Positions 1-7,628 of a DNA stretch of 37,046 nucleotides are shown here, piece after piece (within the stretch, counting starts at the first letter, position 1; every line of letters begins with the position of its first letter). The notes under the pieces were generated by a model that saw nothing but the letters and a program-made list of their open reading frames with translations, had not been told where the DNA came from and ran no database searches. Both the position numbers and the translations under genes were made by a program. Origin of the DNA: Actinomycetota bacterium (GTDB lineage Bacteria; Actinomycetota; Acidimicrobiia; IMCC26256; PALSA-610); NCBI GenBank assembly GCA_003134555.1, contig PLBO01000131.1, positions 226 to 37,271 of the forward strand, written 5' to 3'.

Positions 1-190
1 GCCCGACGAGCCGCTCGTCGTCGTAGCGCGGAATGCTGCCGTAGAGCGCGAAGCACAGCGCGTCGATGATCGTCGACTTCCCGGCGCCGGTCGGCCCGAC
101 CAGCGCGAAGTAGTCGACGTCGTCGAACGACAGCTCGACCGGAGCGCGGAACACGCCGAAGCCCTCGAGCTGCAGGTGCACCGGGCGCAT
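1..190 (-). CDS. sbcC: SbcC, exonuclease subunit (N-terminal fragment, cut by window edge)
   Basis: Only the first ~63 codons are present; the gene runs off the left edge. SbcC (Rad50-like) is the SMC-type ATPase partner of the SbcD nuclease, which processes hairpins and blocked DNA ends in the cytoplasm. The visible part has the N-terminal ABC/SMC layout: a short beta-strand start (RPVHLQLEGFG, residues 2-12), then a Walker A motif GPTGAGKST at about residues 32-40, followed by IIDALCFALYG, typical of SbcC/RecF/SMC ATPases. Its ATG shares one base with the sbcD stop codon (TGATG), so translation is very probably coupled. The coiled coil, zinc hook and Walker B lie outside the window and cannot be judged. 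Confidence 0.93.
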   Translation of the reverse strand, partial: MRPVHLQLEGFGVFRAPVELSFDDVDYFALVGPTGAGKSTIIDALCFALYGSIPRYDDERLVG

Positions 191-1344
191 CAGCGGACCT
201 CGGCGAGCGCGTCGTCGTAGAGGCGGGCGAAGAGTTGAAGCAGACGCTCGTCGTCGACGCCTTCGGACGCGGCGTACTCCGCGAACAGCTCGCGCGCGCT
301 CCGGCCGCGACGCGAGCGCGACGGCTCGGGCTGTCCCTCGGGTTCCGGACGCTCGACCCGCACGTCGACCGCACGTGGGAGCAGGGCGCGGACCTCGTCG
401 GCGAGACCGGCCCGGGTCGGTTCGTGCAGGACGACCCGCAACCACGCGTCGCCGACCTCCGGTGCCTGCGCCCGCACTTCGTCGAGCGTGCCTTCGAGCG
501 TGCGCAGCGTCCAGGCACTGCGCAACGGTCGCGTTTCGACGCGCGCCGGCGTTCCCGGCGCGGCCTCGACGAGCAGGACGTGCTTCACGTCGCGCTCCTC
601 GCCGAAGTCGACCTGGATGGGGGAGCCCGCGTACCAGGCCGGCGCGGGCGCCTCGATCCGCTGCGCGCGGTGCAGGTGGCCGAGCGCGACGTAGTGCGCA
701 CCCACCGGGAGCTGCACGCCCTCGATGCCGTACTCGTTCGCGACCTGCGCGTCGCGCTCGCCGCCGCCGAGCTTGGCGCCGCGCACGTAACAGTGCGCGG
801 CGAGCACGTTGACCGCGTCGGGACGGAACGCACGGCACAGGGCGTCGATGAGCACGCGCATGCGCTCGGCGTACAGGCCGGTGCTCTGCGCCATGTCGAG
901 CTCGAGCAGCTGCTCGGCGCGCACTGCGAACCGTTGCGAGACGAACGGCACCAACGCGATCACGGCCGGTTCACCGCTCGCCGTGGTGCACTCGACCACG
1001 CCTCCCGCGTCGGCACGAGTGGCGTGACCCAACACAGTGATCCCCGCGGCGTGGAACACCGGCGCCCACGCGTCGAACGCATATTGGTTGTCGTGGTTGC
1101 CGCCGATCGCGATCACCTGCGGGCACGCGTCGCGCAACGCGAGCAACGCCTCCCAGACGACGCGCTGCGCGTCGGGCGCGGGCGCGGCCGACTCGAACAG
1201 GTCGCCCGTGACCAGCACGATGTCGACCTGCTCGGTGCGCGCGATGCCGGCGATCTCCGCGAGCACCGCGCGATGCTCGTCGAGACGGGACATGCCCCTG
1301 AGTTGCTTGCCGACGTGCCAATCGGAGGTGTGCAGGATCTTCAC
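190..1344 (-). CDS. sbcD: SbcD, Mre11-like DNA exonuclease subunit
   Basis: Metallophosphoesterase subunit of the SbcCD nuclease, 384 residues from the chosen GTG. The Mre11/SbcD motif series is visible in order: HTSDWHVGKQL near the start (metal-binding Asp and His), VLVTGDLFE, IGGNHD, AAHCY and ALGHLH. The C-terminal third is the less conserved capping region. An in-frame start 22 codons upstream exists, but its extra residues are low-complexity and would overlap the preceding ATPase gene. The GTG at 1344 puts the protein start directly at the conserved first strand (VKILHTSDWH) and leaves a 4-base gap after the upstream stop. The order HerA-like ATPase, sbcD, sbcC on one strand suggests an operon for DNA end processing. 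Confidence 0.93.
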   Translation of the reverse strand: MKILHTSDWHVGKQLRGMSRLDEHRAVLAEIAGIARTEQVDIVLVTGDLFESAAPAPDAQRVVWEALLALRDACPQVIAIGGNHDNQYAFDAWAPVFHAAGITVLGHATRADAGGVVECTTASGEPAVIALVPFVSQRFAVRAEQLLELDMAQSTGLYAERMRVLIDALCRAFRPDAVNVLAAHCYVRGAKLGGGERDAQVANEYGIEGVQLPVGAHYVALGHLHRAQRIEAPAPAWYAGSPIQVDFGEERDVKHVLLVEAAPGTPARVETRPLRSAWTLRTLEGTLDEVRAQAPEVGDAWLRVVLHEPTRAGLADEVRALLPRAVDVRVERPEPEGQPEPSRSRRGRSARELFAEYAASEGVDDERLLQLFARLYDDALAEVR

Positions 1345-1348
1345 GAGG

Positions 1349-3088
1349 TCAGGCGGGTGGTTCGGAGCCGGGCAGCCCCGAGAACGGATCGTCGGGGAGC
1401 GCCGCCGCACCGGTGGCCGAGGGGTTGGCGCCGCGTTCGGACGGTCGGGTCGCCCATGCCGGGAAGGGAAACTCGACGACGAGGGGAACCGGGATCTCGG
1501 GCTGCATCACGAACATCGTCCCGGGCTTCGCGATGGTCGCCCGCTTCTGATGCGTGGTGGGCAGGAAGCCGTACTCCGGCCGGGTCGCCTCCGCGGGATC
1601 GAGGCGACCGACCACCCGAATCGACGAGTTGGAGATGATGCGCCGCTCGACCTCACTCGCGGTCTGTTGCGCGCCCACCAACACGATGCCGAGCGAACGA
1701 CCGCGCTCGGCCACGTCGAGAAGGATCTCCTTGATCGGCGAGTCGCCTTCACGCGGCGCGTACTTGTTCAGCTCGTCGAGCACCACGAAGAGCAGCGGCC
1801 GGGACGTACCCGACTGCTCCTTGCGGTCGAACGCGGTGCGCAGCGTCACGCCGACGACGAAGCGCTTGGCGCGGTCGGGAAGATTGTGGAGGTCGACGAC
1901 GGTCACCTGCGCGTCGTCGGTGTCGATACGGTGCTGCGCGGTCTCGGGAATGTCGGCGCGCACGAGCTGGTCGAGCGCGCGTTGCGACGTGAGCAGGCGC
2001 CGCACGAACGCGTTGACCGTGCCGGTGCCCGTGGCCGGACCAGCCCAGTCGCGGCGCACGAGATCGTCGTCGCTCTGCACCTTGGAGATCGCGAGGTCGA
2101 CGAGCTCGCGGTAGGTGCGCAACGTGCGGCCGTCGATCCGCCATCCGCCGTCGGCCGCGGCGACGCCGTCGCGTCGCAGCGCGGCGGCCACGTTGTGCAC
2201 GACCATCGTGTATTGCTGGCGGTCGTCCTCGGCGTCGGCGAACGCAAACGGCAAGAGTTCCTCTCCGACGAAGTCGGCGAGCGTCCAGTAGAAGGCGTGC
2301 ACGCCGAGCGTGCGGGTGGCGACGTCGGGGCGGGCGTTCACATCGCCCTTGCGGGGCGGCGCGAACACCGCGACCGACTTGAACGCGCCGGGCATGAGAC
2401 CGAGGTCGCGGTACTTGTCGCGATCGGAGTCGGAGAGCTCGACGTTGTCGTGGTCGAGGAAGAGGAGATCTTCACCTTTCACGTTGAACACGAGCGCCCG
2501 CGTGTTCAACGCCTCTTCGTCGAGCACGCCGGAGTGGAAGACGGCATACAGCAAGAAGGTCGCGTACGTCGTTTTCGTCGCGACGCCGGAGATCCCCGAG
2601 ATGTTGACGTGCGCGCCGCGGGTGCCGTCGAGGAACTCGAGGTTCGCGTACAGCGGGTGGCCGTCGCGACCGAGGCCGATCGGCAGCTTGCGCTTCATCT
2701 GGTCGAAGAACAGTGCGCGGTCGCGCGCCTCGCCACTCGCGCGGTGGACCGCGGTGCCCGGAGTTGGCGGAACGAACACCTCGGGCTCGACGCGCGTCGT
2801 GAGCACCTCGGCTGCCTCAACCGGCTCGGCGGGGAGTTGCCCGTCTTCGATCAGGAAGACGTCGGAGTCGAAACGCGCGCCCTCGTGGCGCGCCCGCACC
2901 TGCGTGACGATGCCCGACAGGTGTACCGGCTCGTCGCGGCCCGGCACCGTGCGCTCGCAGACGACGACATCGTCGAGTTGGAGGTACTGCTCGGGCGCGA
3001 TCGCGACCCAGAACGAGAGCGGAGTGGCGTCCTCGGTGCCGAGCACCCGCCCGACCGGCTCCGGACCGTCGATTGGGCGTTCGGGCAT
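1349..3088 (-). CDS. HerA-like DNA-translocase ATPase (HAS-barrel type)
   Basis: 579-residue ATPase of the HerA/FtsK-type superfamily (COG0433-like). The first ~100 residues are a beta-rich region compatible with a HAS barrel (family inference). The nucleotide-binding region follows at ~160-180. A clear Walker B, LLFVVLDELNKYAP, lies at ~432-445, followed by AERGRSLGIVLVGAQQTASE, which matches the sensor/Gln region of HerA-type motors, and ISNSSIRVVGRLDP. The P-loop is unusual: where GxxGxGKS/T is expected the sequence reads SGISGVATKTTYA, so the Gly before Lys is Thr and the spacing differs. HerA proteins normally act as hexameric pumps with a nuclease (NurA in archaea). Here the downstream neighbours are sbcD and sbcC, so Mre11/Rad50-type enzymes may be the partners. 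No membrane segments are seen. Confidence 0.85.
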   Translation of the reverse strand: MPERPIDGPEPVGRVLGTEDATPLSFWVAIAPEQYLQLDDVVVCERTVPGRDEPVHLSGIVTQVRARHEGARFDSDVFLIEDGQLPAEPVEAAEVLTTRVEPEVFVPPTPGTAVHRASGEARDRALFFDQMKRKLPIGLGRDGHPLYANLEFLDGTRGAHVNISGISGVATKTTYATFLLYAVFHSGVLDEEALNTRALVFNVKGEDLLFLDHDNVELSDSDRDKYRDLGLMPGAFKSVAVFAPPRKGDVNARPDVATRTLGVHAFYWTLADFVGEELLPFAFADAEDDRQQYTMVVHNVAAALRRDGVAAADGGWRIDGRTLRTYRELVDLAISKVQSDDDLVRRDWAGPATGTGTVNAFVRRLLTSQRALDQLVRADIPETAQHRIDTDDAQVTVVDLHNLPDRAKRFVVGVTLRTAFDRKEQSGTSRPLLFVVLDELNKYAPREGDSPIKEILLDVAERGRSLGIVLVGAQQTASEVERRIISNSSIRVVGRLDPAEATRPEYGFLPTTHQKRATIAKPGTMFVMQPEIPVPLVVEFPFPAWATRPSERGANPSATGAAALPDDPFSGLPGSEPPA

Positions 3089-3169
3089 GTACGGACCGTA
3101 CTGCCGGGGTGAGACAGAATCGCGGTTCCCGACGGCCTCGACGGTGCTGTCGGAGCCGTCAATCTCGGG

Positions 3170-3664
3170 CTATTCCATGAGGAACTCGCGGATCGCGCGT
3201 GGGCTGCGCAGCACGTGCACCTCGGCGTCGGGCGCCAGCTGCGCGATCGCGCGCACGACCGTGGGACGGCTGCGGTACCGATAGCGGAACACCCACCAGA
3301 CAAACTTCAGATCCAACCGTTCGGGACAGCCCTCCGCCTGTACCGCCCGGCCCCGGTTCCCGAGACTGCGCCGCATTACGCGTGGCAACGTCCGCCAGGT
3401 CGGAAAGTCGCAGAAGATGACGGTATCGGCGCGGGGGAGACGCTCGTCGAGCGTGGCGCTGTAGTTGCCGTCGGCGATCCATTCGTCGCCCGAGAACAGC
3501 TCCTGCTGCACGGCCCGCCACTCGTCGCGGGGCGTCTCGACCCAACCGGGATGCCAGAAGTGGTGGTCGAGGTGCACGACCGGCAGGCCCGTGAGCCGCC
3601 CGAGCTCGACGGCAAGCGTGGTCTTGCCCGCCCCGCCGGGCCCGACGATCACGACCCGTCGCAC
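3170..3664 (-). CDS. P-loop kinase-like protein (topology-modulation/FlaR family type)
   Basis: 164-residue single-domain P-loop protein starting at a GTG. Walker A GPGGAGKTT is at residues 8-16. It is followed by LDHHFWHPGW, EWIADGNYSATLDERLPRAD and VIFCDFPTW, the layout of the adenylate-kinase-like family often annotated as DNA topology modulation protein FlaR. The Arg-rich segment RVMRRSLGNRGR would be the lid region. It ends with a short helix, REFLME. The true substrate of this family is not established, so the topology label should not be taken literally. It lies about 80 bases upstream of the HerA-like gene on the same strand and may head that operon. It is divergent from the luciferase-like gene across a 121-base promoter region. 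Confidence 0.75.
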   Translation of the reverse strand: MRRVVIVGPGGAGKTTLAVELGRLTGLPVVHLDHHFWHPGWVETPRDEWRAVQQELFSGDEWIADGNYSATLDERLPRADTVIFCDFPTWRTLPRVMRRSLGNRGRAVQAEGCPERLDLKFVWWVFRYRYRSRPTVVRAIAQLAPDAEVHVLRSPRAIREFLME

Positions 3665-3701
3665 GGCCCCATCTTCCTCTCCGCCGGCCCGGACGGCGTA
3701 C

Positions 3702-3730
3702 TGGACACCGATCGACCGCTCCTCTAGGAT
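3702..3730 (+). promoter_or_regulatory. Sigma70-like promoter of the luciferase-like gene
   Basis: A -35-like TGGACA (3702-3707; 5 of 6 to TTGACA) and a -10-like TAGGAT (3725-3730; TAnnnT form, 4 of 6) are separated by exactly 17 bases. This predicts transcription starting near 3737, inside the palindrome at 3730-3747, so a bound repressor would block initiation. The leader to the ATG at 3786 would be ~50 bases and carries a purine-rich ribosome site (GGGGAGGA, 3769-3776). Read by eye; not measured. Confidence 0.55.
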
Positions 3731-3747
3731 TTAGAACACGTTCTAAA
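3730..3747. promoter_or_regulatory. KstR-type palindromic operator
   Basis: Perfect inverted repeat with 8-base arms and a 2-base spacer: TTTAGAAC-AC-GTTCTAAA. Its core TAGAACACGTTCTA fits the published mycobacterial KstR consensus TnnAACnnGTTnnA at every fixed position. KstR is the TetR-family repressor of cholesterol catabolism in mycobacteria and rhodococci. The site overlaps the predicted start of transcription for the luciferase-like gene. No regulator gene is in the window, so assigning it to a KstR homologue is inference from the motif. Confidence 0.72.
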
Positions 3748-3785
3748 AACGCCGGTCGGACGGCGAAGGGGAGGATCCACCGATC

Positions 3786-4907
3786 ATGGAATTCGGTCTG
3801 TTCCAAGGCGGCTTCGTCCACAAGGACACGGCGGCGAAGAACCCGAACGCCGAGCACGATCGGCTCATGAGCGAGATCGCGCTCTGCGAGGTGGGCGACC
3901 GCCACAACTGGAAGTACGCCTGGTTCACCGAGCACCACTTCCTCAAGGAGTACTCGCACATCTCCGCGAGCGAGACGCTCATGGCGTGGGTGCTGGCGCG
4001 CACGCAGAACATTCACGTCGCGTCGGGAATCATCAACATCACGCCGCCGGTGAACCACCCCGCGCGCGTCGCGGAGCGGGTCGCGATGATGGACCTCGTC
4101 TCGAACGGCCGCTTCGAGTTCGGTACCGGACGAGGTTCGTCGACCACGGAAATGGGTGGCTTCGGTATCACCGATCCCGAAGAGACCCGCGACATGTACG
4201 ACGAGGCGATCCGCGAGATCGTGCGTATGTGGCGCGACGAGCCCTACTCGTACGACGGCAAGTACTTCTCGATGCCCGAGCGCAACGTGTTGCCGAAGCC
4301 CTTCGTGAAACCGCACCCGCCGCTGTGGGTCGCGGCCGGCAATCCGGAAACGTTCGAGCGCGCGGCGCGCATGGGCATCGGCGTCATCTGTTTCACCGGT
4401 GGAACGCCCGAGAAGATGGCGCCGCTCGTCGACACCTACAAGAAGCACATCGCGAACGCGGAACCGGTGGGCGAGTACATCAACGACAACATCGCCATCA
4501 CTACGAGCTTCATGTGTCTCGAAGATCGCGACGAGGCGCGCAATTACATGGCGCATTCGGGGAACGGGCGCCAGCAGACGCTCGTGTTCCACTACCTCGA
4601 CACGTTCCCCAAGCCGCCGTTCGTGCCCGAGTGGCCCACCGAGATCCCCGACCCCACGCCCGAGGCGATCGAGAAAGGTTTCCGGAGCGGGGCCGCGATC
4701 GTGGGCACGCCCGACGACTGCGCCGAGGGTATCCAGAAGTGGGTCGACATCGGCGTCGACCAACTCATCATGGGACCGTCGGGCAGCACCTATCCGCACG
4801 AGTTGCTCGAGCGGACGGTGTCACTCTTCGGTGACGAGGTCATCCCGCGGTTCGACAAAGACCCCGAACACTCCACGTCGAAGTACCGGTCGGCCGCGGC
4901 CAACTGA
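3786..4907 (+). CDS. LLM-class flavin-dependent oxidoreductase (luciferase-like monooxygenase)
   Basis: 373-residue bacterial-luciferase-fold oxidoreductase, expected to use FMN or F420; the cofactor cannot be decided by eye. Family marks: FTEHHF near residue 50, TPPVNHPARVAERVAMMD, GRFEFGTGRGSS, PLWVAAGNPETFERAARMG, and a C-terminal IVGTPDDCAEGIQKWVDIGV segment typical of LLM enzymes. The start is supported by GGGGAGGA about 9 bases upstream. A KstR-like palindrome on its promoter suggests a role in sterol or related lipid degradation. In M. tuberculosis the KstR regulon contains an annotated F420-dependent oxidoreductase (Rv3520c) beside OB-fold and Ltp genes, a useful parallel rather than proof of orthology. 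Its stop codon overlaps the next start by one base. Confidence 0.9.
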   Translation: MEFGLFQGGFVHKDTAAKNPNAEHDRLMSEIALCEVGDRHNWKYAWFTEHHFLKEYSHISASETLMAWVLARTQNIHVASGIINITPPVNHPARVAERVAMMDLVSNGRFEFGTGRGSSTTEMGGFGITDPEETRDMYDEAIREIVRMWRDEPYSYDGKYFSMPERNVLPKPFVKPHPPLWVAAGNPETFERAARMGIGVICFTGGTPEKMAPLVDTYKKHIANAEPVGEYINDNIAITTSFMCLEDRDEARNYMAHSGNGRQQTLVFHYLDTFPKPPFVPEWPTEIPDPTPEAIEKGFRSGAAIVGTPDDCAEGIQKWVDIGVDQLIMGPSGSTYPHELLERTVSLFGDEVIPRFDKDPEHSTSKYRSAAAN

Positions 4908-5467
4908 TGGCCGCTCCCACGGACGGGAACGATCACACCGAGTACTCGGACCATCCCGATCTGACCGGCGTCGCCGGGGTGATGCGCGCGGAGTGGCGCG
5001 CGGAGCAGGAAGCCGCCACCGCCGACGCCGCGGCGCAGTGGCGTCACGGCCGCAGCCTCGCCGACTGGTTGTGCGAACGCATGCACGCGGGCGATCGCAT
5101 CGCGGTGACGGTTACGGAGCAGTCGTTCGTGGGGCTCGTCGAGGAGGTCGGCGACGACCTGCTCGCGCTGCGGTGCGCGTTCGGCCGGGTCGAGATCCAT
5201 GTTTGCGCCGGCATCCCGATCTCGTTCGAGCTCGTCGAGCACGCGACGCAGGGCGGGACGCGCTCGGTGTTGCGTCGCGGGTTTCGCGACGCGTTGGTCG
5301 CGCGTGACGCGCAAGACAGCGTGAGGGTCGGCACACTCCAGCAGCCCGACGGGATCGACGGAACGCTCCTCGTCAGTCGTGACTTCGTCGCAGTGGTGCC
5401 TCGCGCCGGTGCCGAATCGCTGGTCCTGATCGCCCAGGTCGCCTGGGTGACGGCCGCGCGGGCCTGA
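4907..5467 (+). CDS. Conserved actinobacterial hypothetical protein, Sm-like segment
   Basis: 186-residue protein of unknown function. The start overlaps the preceding stop by one base (TGATG), so it is translated with the luciferase-like gene. Residues ~1-50 are acidic and Ala-rich and probably helical. Residues ~60-100 (GDRIAVTVTEQSFVGLVEEV, then GDDLLALRCAFGRVEIHV) have the alternating Gly/hydrophobic pattern of a small beta-barrel of the LSm/SH3 type. The rest is beta-rich with a conserved-looking RDFVAVVPR stretch. No membrane segment, signal peptide or catalytic motif is seen. Proteins with such segments are frequently annotated as hypothetical in actinobacteria; no specific function is claimed. 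It is convergent with the esterase gene, with only 9 bases between them. Confidence 0.8.
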   Translation: MAAPTDGNDHTEYSDHPDLTGVAGVMRAEWRAEQEAATADAAAQWRHGRSLADWLCERMHAGDRIAVTVTEQSFVGLVEEVGDDLLALRCAFGRVEIHVCAGIPISFELVEHATQGGTRSVLRRGFRDALVARDAQDSVRVGTLQQPDGIDGTLLVSRDFVAVVPRAGAESLVLIAQVAWVTAARA

Positions 5468-5476
5468 TCGACCGCC

Positions 5477-6337
5477 TCAGCGGGGCGCGTCGAAGAGATA
5501 GCGCAGCGAGCGTGACAGGTTGGAGTGCTGGACGGTGACGTGCATCTCGTCGGGCAGGACGATGCTGTCGAGCTCGAGACTGGGGTAGTTCCGGCCGCGC
5601 AACGCCGCGACCATGCGCTCGGTGTCGGCGACCATGTCGATGTAGCGAAGACTGGCCTTCGCGCGTTCGTCGGCCGGGAGCCGGCTCGCCTCGCGTTGGC
5701 GACCGTCGTGGTCCTCGTGTGCGCCGACCGCGAAGAACACCTTCGCCGGCAAGTCGTCGCGCGCTTCGGCGCAGCGTGCCTCGTAGTCGAACATCATGTC
5801 GCCGTCCCACCACAGCGACGGGCTCCCGATGCCGTAGCGCCGGAACGTTCCCGGCGCGGTGAGGAGCACGTACGTCGCGAACAATCCGCCCAGTGAGTGC
5901 CCGAAGAAGGCGGAATGGTCGACGTCGACGCGGTATCGCGACTGCACCCAGGGCGTGAGCTCGTCGCGGATGAACGCCAAGAACTTCGGGGCACCACCCA
6001 TCATCGTGTGGGTCGGGAAGACGTGGGCGAAGCCGGCGTCGTACGTGGGTGTGAAGTCGCGGGCGCGAACCACGACTGTCTCGTCGATGGCGCCCATGCG
6101 ATAGCCGATCCCGACGACGAGCATCGGCGGGAGCTGTGCCGAGAGCTGCATGAAGCGAACGATGTCGACCGCGCTCGCGAACATCCCGTTCGCGTCGCCG
6201 ACGTAGAGCACCGCAGGAGGGGCCGAGTCGTGCGCGCCGCAATGTCCGACGAAGATCTTGAACTCGTCACCGACGTGCTCGGACCGGAGGTAGTGCACCT
6301 CGGTGTCGGCGAGCGGTGATCGATCGTTCGAAGACAC
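5477..6337 (-). CDS. Alpha/beta-hydrolase esterase (esterase D / enterochelin-esterase type)
   Basis: ~286-residue cytoplasmic serine hydrolase; no signal peptide is seen. The nucleophile elbow GHSLGG places the catalytic Ser at ~148. The acid is probably in the VGAHEDHD segment (~203-210), and the catalytic His in DEMHVTV at ~265. The fold order (LYVGDANGMF, GIGYR, FLAFIRDELTPWV, then GHSLGG) is that of the putative esterase/IroE-Fes group, which cleaves acyl or siderophore esters. The substrate is unknown. It lies upstream of nothing obvious on the same strand: 12 bases separate it from the end of the SDR gene, so it is probably the distal gene of the HTH-SDR-esterase transcript. Confidence 0.85.
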   Translation of the reverse strand: MSSNDRSPLADTEVHYLRSEHVGDEFKIFVGHCGAHDSAPPAVLYVGDANGMFASAVDIVRFMQLSAQLPPMLVVGIGYRMGAIDETVVVRARDFTPTYDAGFAHVFPTHTMMGGAPKFLAFIRDELTPWVQSRYRVDVDHSAFFGHSLGGLFATYVLLTAPGTFRRYGIGSPSLWWDGDMMFDYEARCAEARDDLPAKVFFAVGAHEDHDGRQREASRLPADERAKASLRYIDMVADTERMVAALRGRNYPSLELDSIVLPDEMHVTVQHSNLSRSLRYLFDAPR

Positions 6338-6349
6338 GGCCGCGACTAC

Positions 6350-7213
6350 TCAGACCACCGTGAGCTTCTCGCTGATCTCCCACAGGCGGGCGGCGGCCTC
6401 GTCGTCGAGCGCCTGCGCCGCGGGCTTCACGGCCTTGCCCTTGACGAAGTACTGGCCGGTGATGCCTTCGACGTCGGGAGACGACGCGAGATAGATCGAT
6501 GTGAGCGCGCCCTTCTCCGAGGAGATGGCGAACGGACGGATGATCGGCATGACGACCGTGCCGAGCAGGCCGAAGTCGCCTTCGCGCGCGAAGTTGCTGC
6601 CGACGAAACCGGGATGCAGCACATTGGCCGTGAGCACGTCGGGGTCGGAGCGGCGGGCGAGCTCGCGCGTGAACAAGATGTTCATGAGCTTCGTCGCGGA
6701 GTAGACGCCGAAACTGGCGTACCTCCGACGCTCCCAGTCGAGGTCGTCGAAGTCGAGACCCTTGCGCGCGGTCTGGTGCGCGAACGACGAGACGTTGATC
6801 ACGCGCGCGGGCGCGCCGTTCGCGAGCGCGTCGTGCAGCAGGTTCGTCAGCAGGAAGTGGCTGAGGTGGTTGACCTGGAACTGCGTCTCGTGCCCGTCGA
6901 CGGTCACATCGCGCTTGCGCAGCACGAGGCCGGCGTTGTTGAGCAAGACATCGAGCCGCTCGTGCTTGGCGGTGAACGCGCCGGCGAATTCCCGAACCGA
7001 CGCGAACGACGCGAGGTCGATCGGGATCGTCTCGACGCGACCGCGCGCGTCGGCGCGGGTCTCGATCTCAGTGAGCGCGGCCGCGGCCTTCGTAGGATTG
7101 CGGGCCGCGATCACTACATGCGCGCCCTGGCGGGCAATCTCGACCGCCGCCTCCTTGCCGATGCCGCTGTTGCCGCCGGTGATGACGACGACCTTGCCGG
7201 CGAGATCGCTCAC
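6350..7213 (-). CDS. Short-chain dehydrogenase/reductase (retinol-dehydrogenase-like)
   Basis: 287-residue classical SDR starting at GTG. Cofactor motif TGGNSGIG is at residues 12-19, NNAG at 102-105, catalytic Ser in NVSS (~152), and catalytic YSATK with Tyr181 and Lys185. ARNPTK at ~37-42 after the second strand has the Arg expected of NADP-preferring members. The C-terminal part (LHPGFVGSNF, then the insert and YLASSPDVEGITGQYFVKGK) matches the retinol dehydrogenase/WW-oxidoreductase-like group. The substrate is unknown. The start is fixed by a 4-base GTGA overlap with the upstream HTH gene, so expression is coupled to that regulator. Confidence 0.9.
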   Translation of the reverse strand: MSDLAGKVVVITGGNSGIGKEAAVEIARQGAHVVIAARNPTKAAAALTEIETRADARGRVETIPIDLASFASVREFAGAFTAKHERLDVLLNNAGLVLRKRDVTVDGHETQFQVNHLSHFLLTNLLHDALANGAPARVINVSSFAHQTARKGLDFDDLDWERRRYASFGVYSATKLMNILFTRELARRSDPDVLTANVLHPGFVGSNFAREGDFGLLGTVVMPIIRPFAISSEKGALTSIYLASSPDVEGITGQYFVKGKAVKPAAQALDDEAAARLWEISEKLTVV

Positions 7214-7464
7214 GACTGAGCCTTCTCGGCCGCGCTCGGGGAGCGGTCTTCGCCCGGCTGTTCGCGGACCCAGGCAATCAGCTCGTCACGCAGGAAGCGG
7301 ATCTCTCGCCCGCCCGGGAAGCGGTGCGCGGGGATACGGCCTTCCCGCACCATCCGCCGGAGGTACTCGACGTGCACGTGCAGCAGCTCGGCGGCGAGCG
7401 CGGTCGTGAGGATCTCGGGGTAGCGGCTGGCCGCGGCAGGCGAGTCGCCGTCGGGGGTCGGCAT
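7210..7464 (-). CDS. Excisionase/MerR-type helix-turn-helix DNA-binding protein
   Basis: 84-residue protein from the ATG at 7464. The core ILTTALAAELLHVHVEYLRR-MVREGRIPAHRFPGGREIRF-LRDELIAWVREQ is the HTH_17 layout: a winged helix with the recognition helix near HVEYLRRMV and the wing at FPGGREIRF. Such small proteins occur as phage excisionases and as chromosomal regulators; no phage genes are nearby. A further start at 7530 is possible, but would put a repeated operator-like sequence (7481-7514) inside the coding region. The 7464 start also sits at the distance expected for a leaderless message after a TAACGT -10. The stop overlaps the SDR start (GTGA), so the regulator and enzyme form one unit and the repeats upstream may be its own binding sites. 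Confidence 0.8.
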   Translation of the reverse strand: MPTPDGDSPAAASRYPEILTTALAAELLHVHVEYLRRMVREGRIPAHRFPGGREIRFLRDELIAWVREQPGEDRSPSAAEKAQS

Positions 7465-7478
7465 GAAGTCGGACGTTA
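7464..7478 (-). promoter_or_regulatory. Candidate leaderless promoter -10 for the HTH-SDR unit
   Basis: On the minus strand TAACGT (7478 down to 7473, TAnnnT form) lies 8 bases before the ATG at 7464. Transcription would then begin at or within two bases of the start codon, a leaderless arrangement common in actinobacteria. No Shine-Dalgarno sequence is visible. The repeat copy at 7481-7514 would cover the -35 region. Weak motif; listed because it agrees with the start choice. Confidence 0.35.
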
Positions 7479-7480
7479 GC

Positions 7481-7628
7481 CGCCATCTGGGACAACTTCG
7501 AGCTATCTGCGACACGCCGCGGCACCACACGTGCCGCCGAACCCAGCAAAACGGCTGCTCTGCACATGAGCGCGATATCGGATGAATTGCCCGTCGCCAT
7601 CTGCCGCAATCTCAAGTGATCTGCGACA
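7481..7628. repeat. Two 34-base direct repeats, each with two ATCTGssRCA boxes
   Basis: Copies at 7481-7514 and 7595-7628 agree at 25 of 34 positions. The best-kept parts are the ends, CGCCATCTG and ATCTGCGACA. Within each copy the box ATCTGssRCA occurs twice in the same direction, 20 bases apart (starts 7485, 7505, 7599, 7619), close to two helical turns. The repeats are 114 bases apart in the noncoding stretch upstream of the HTH gene. This looks like iterated binding sites for a regulator, most simply the HTH protein itself. The alternative is decayed mobile-element ends, but the copies are direct rather than inverted and no transposase is present. Confidence 0.65.

Noticed and set aside
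235-3112. Long plus-strand open frames opposite sbcD and the HerA-like gene (up to 691 codons)
   Set aside because: They are antisense shadows caused by high GC; their translations are Arg/His-rich with no motifs, while the minus-strand frames carry complete family motifs.
7481-7628. Insertion-sequence ends
   Set aside because: The two copies are in direct orientation, 25 of 34 identical, with no transposase and no target duplication seen; regulatory repeats fit better.
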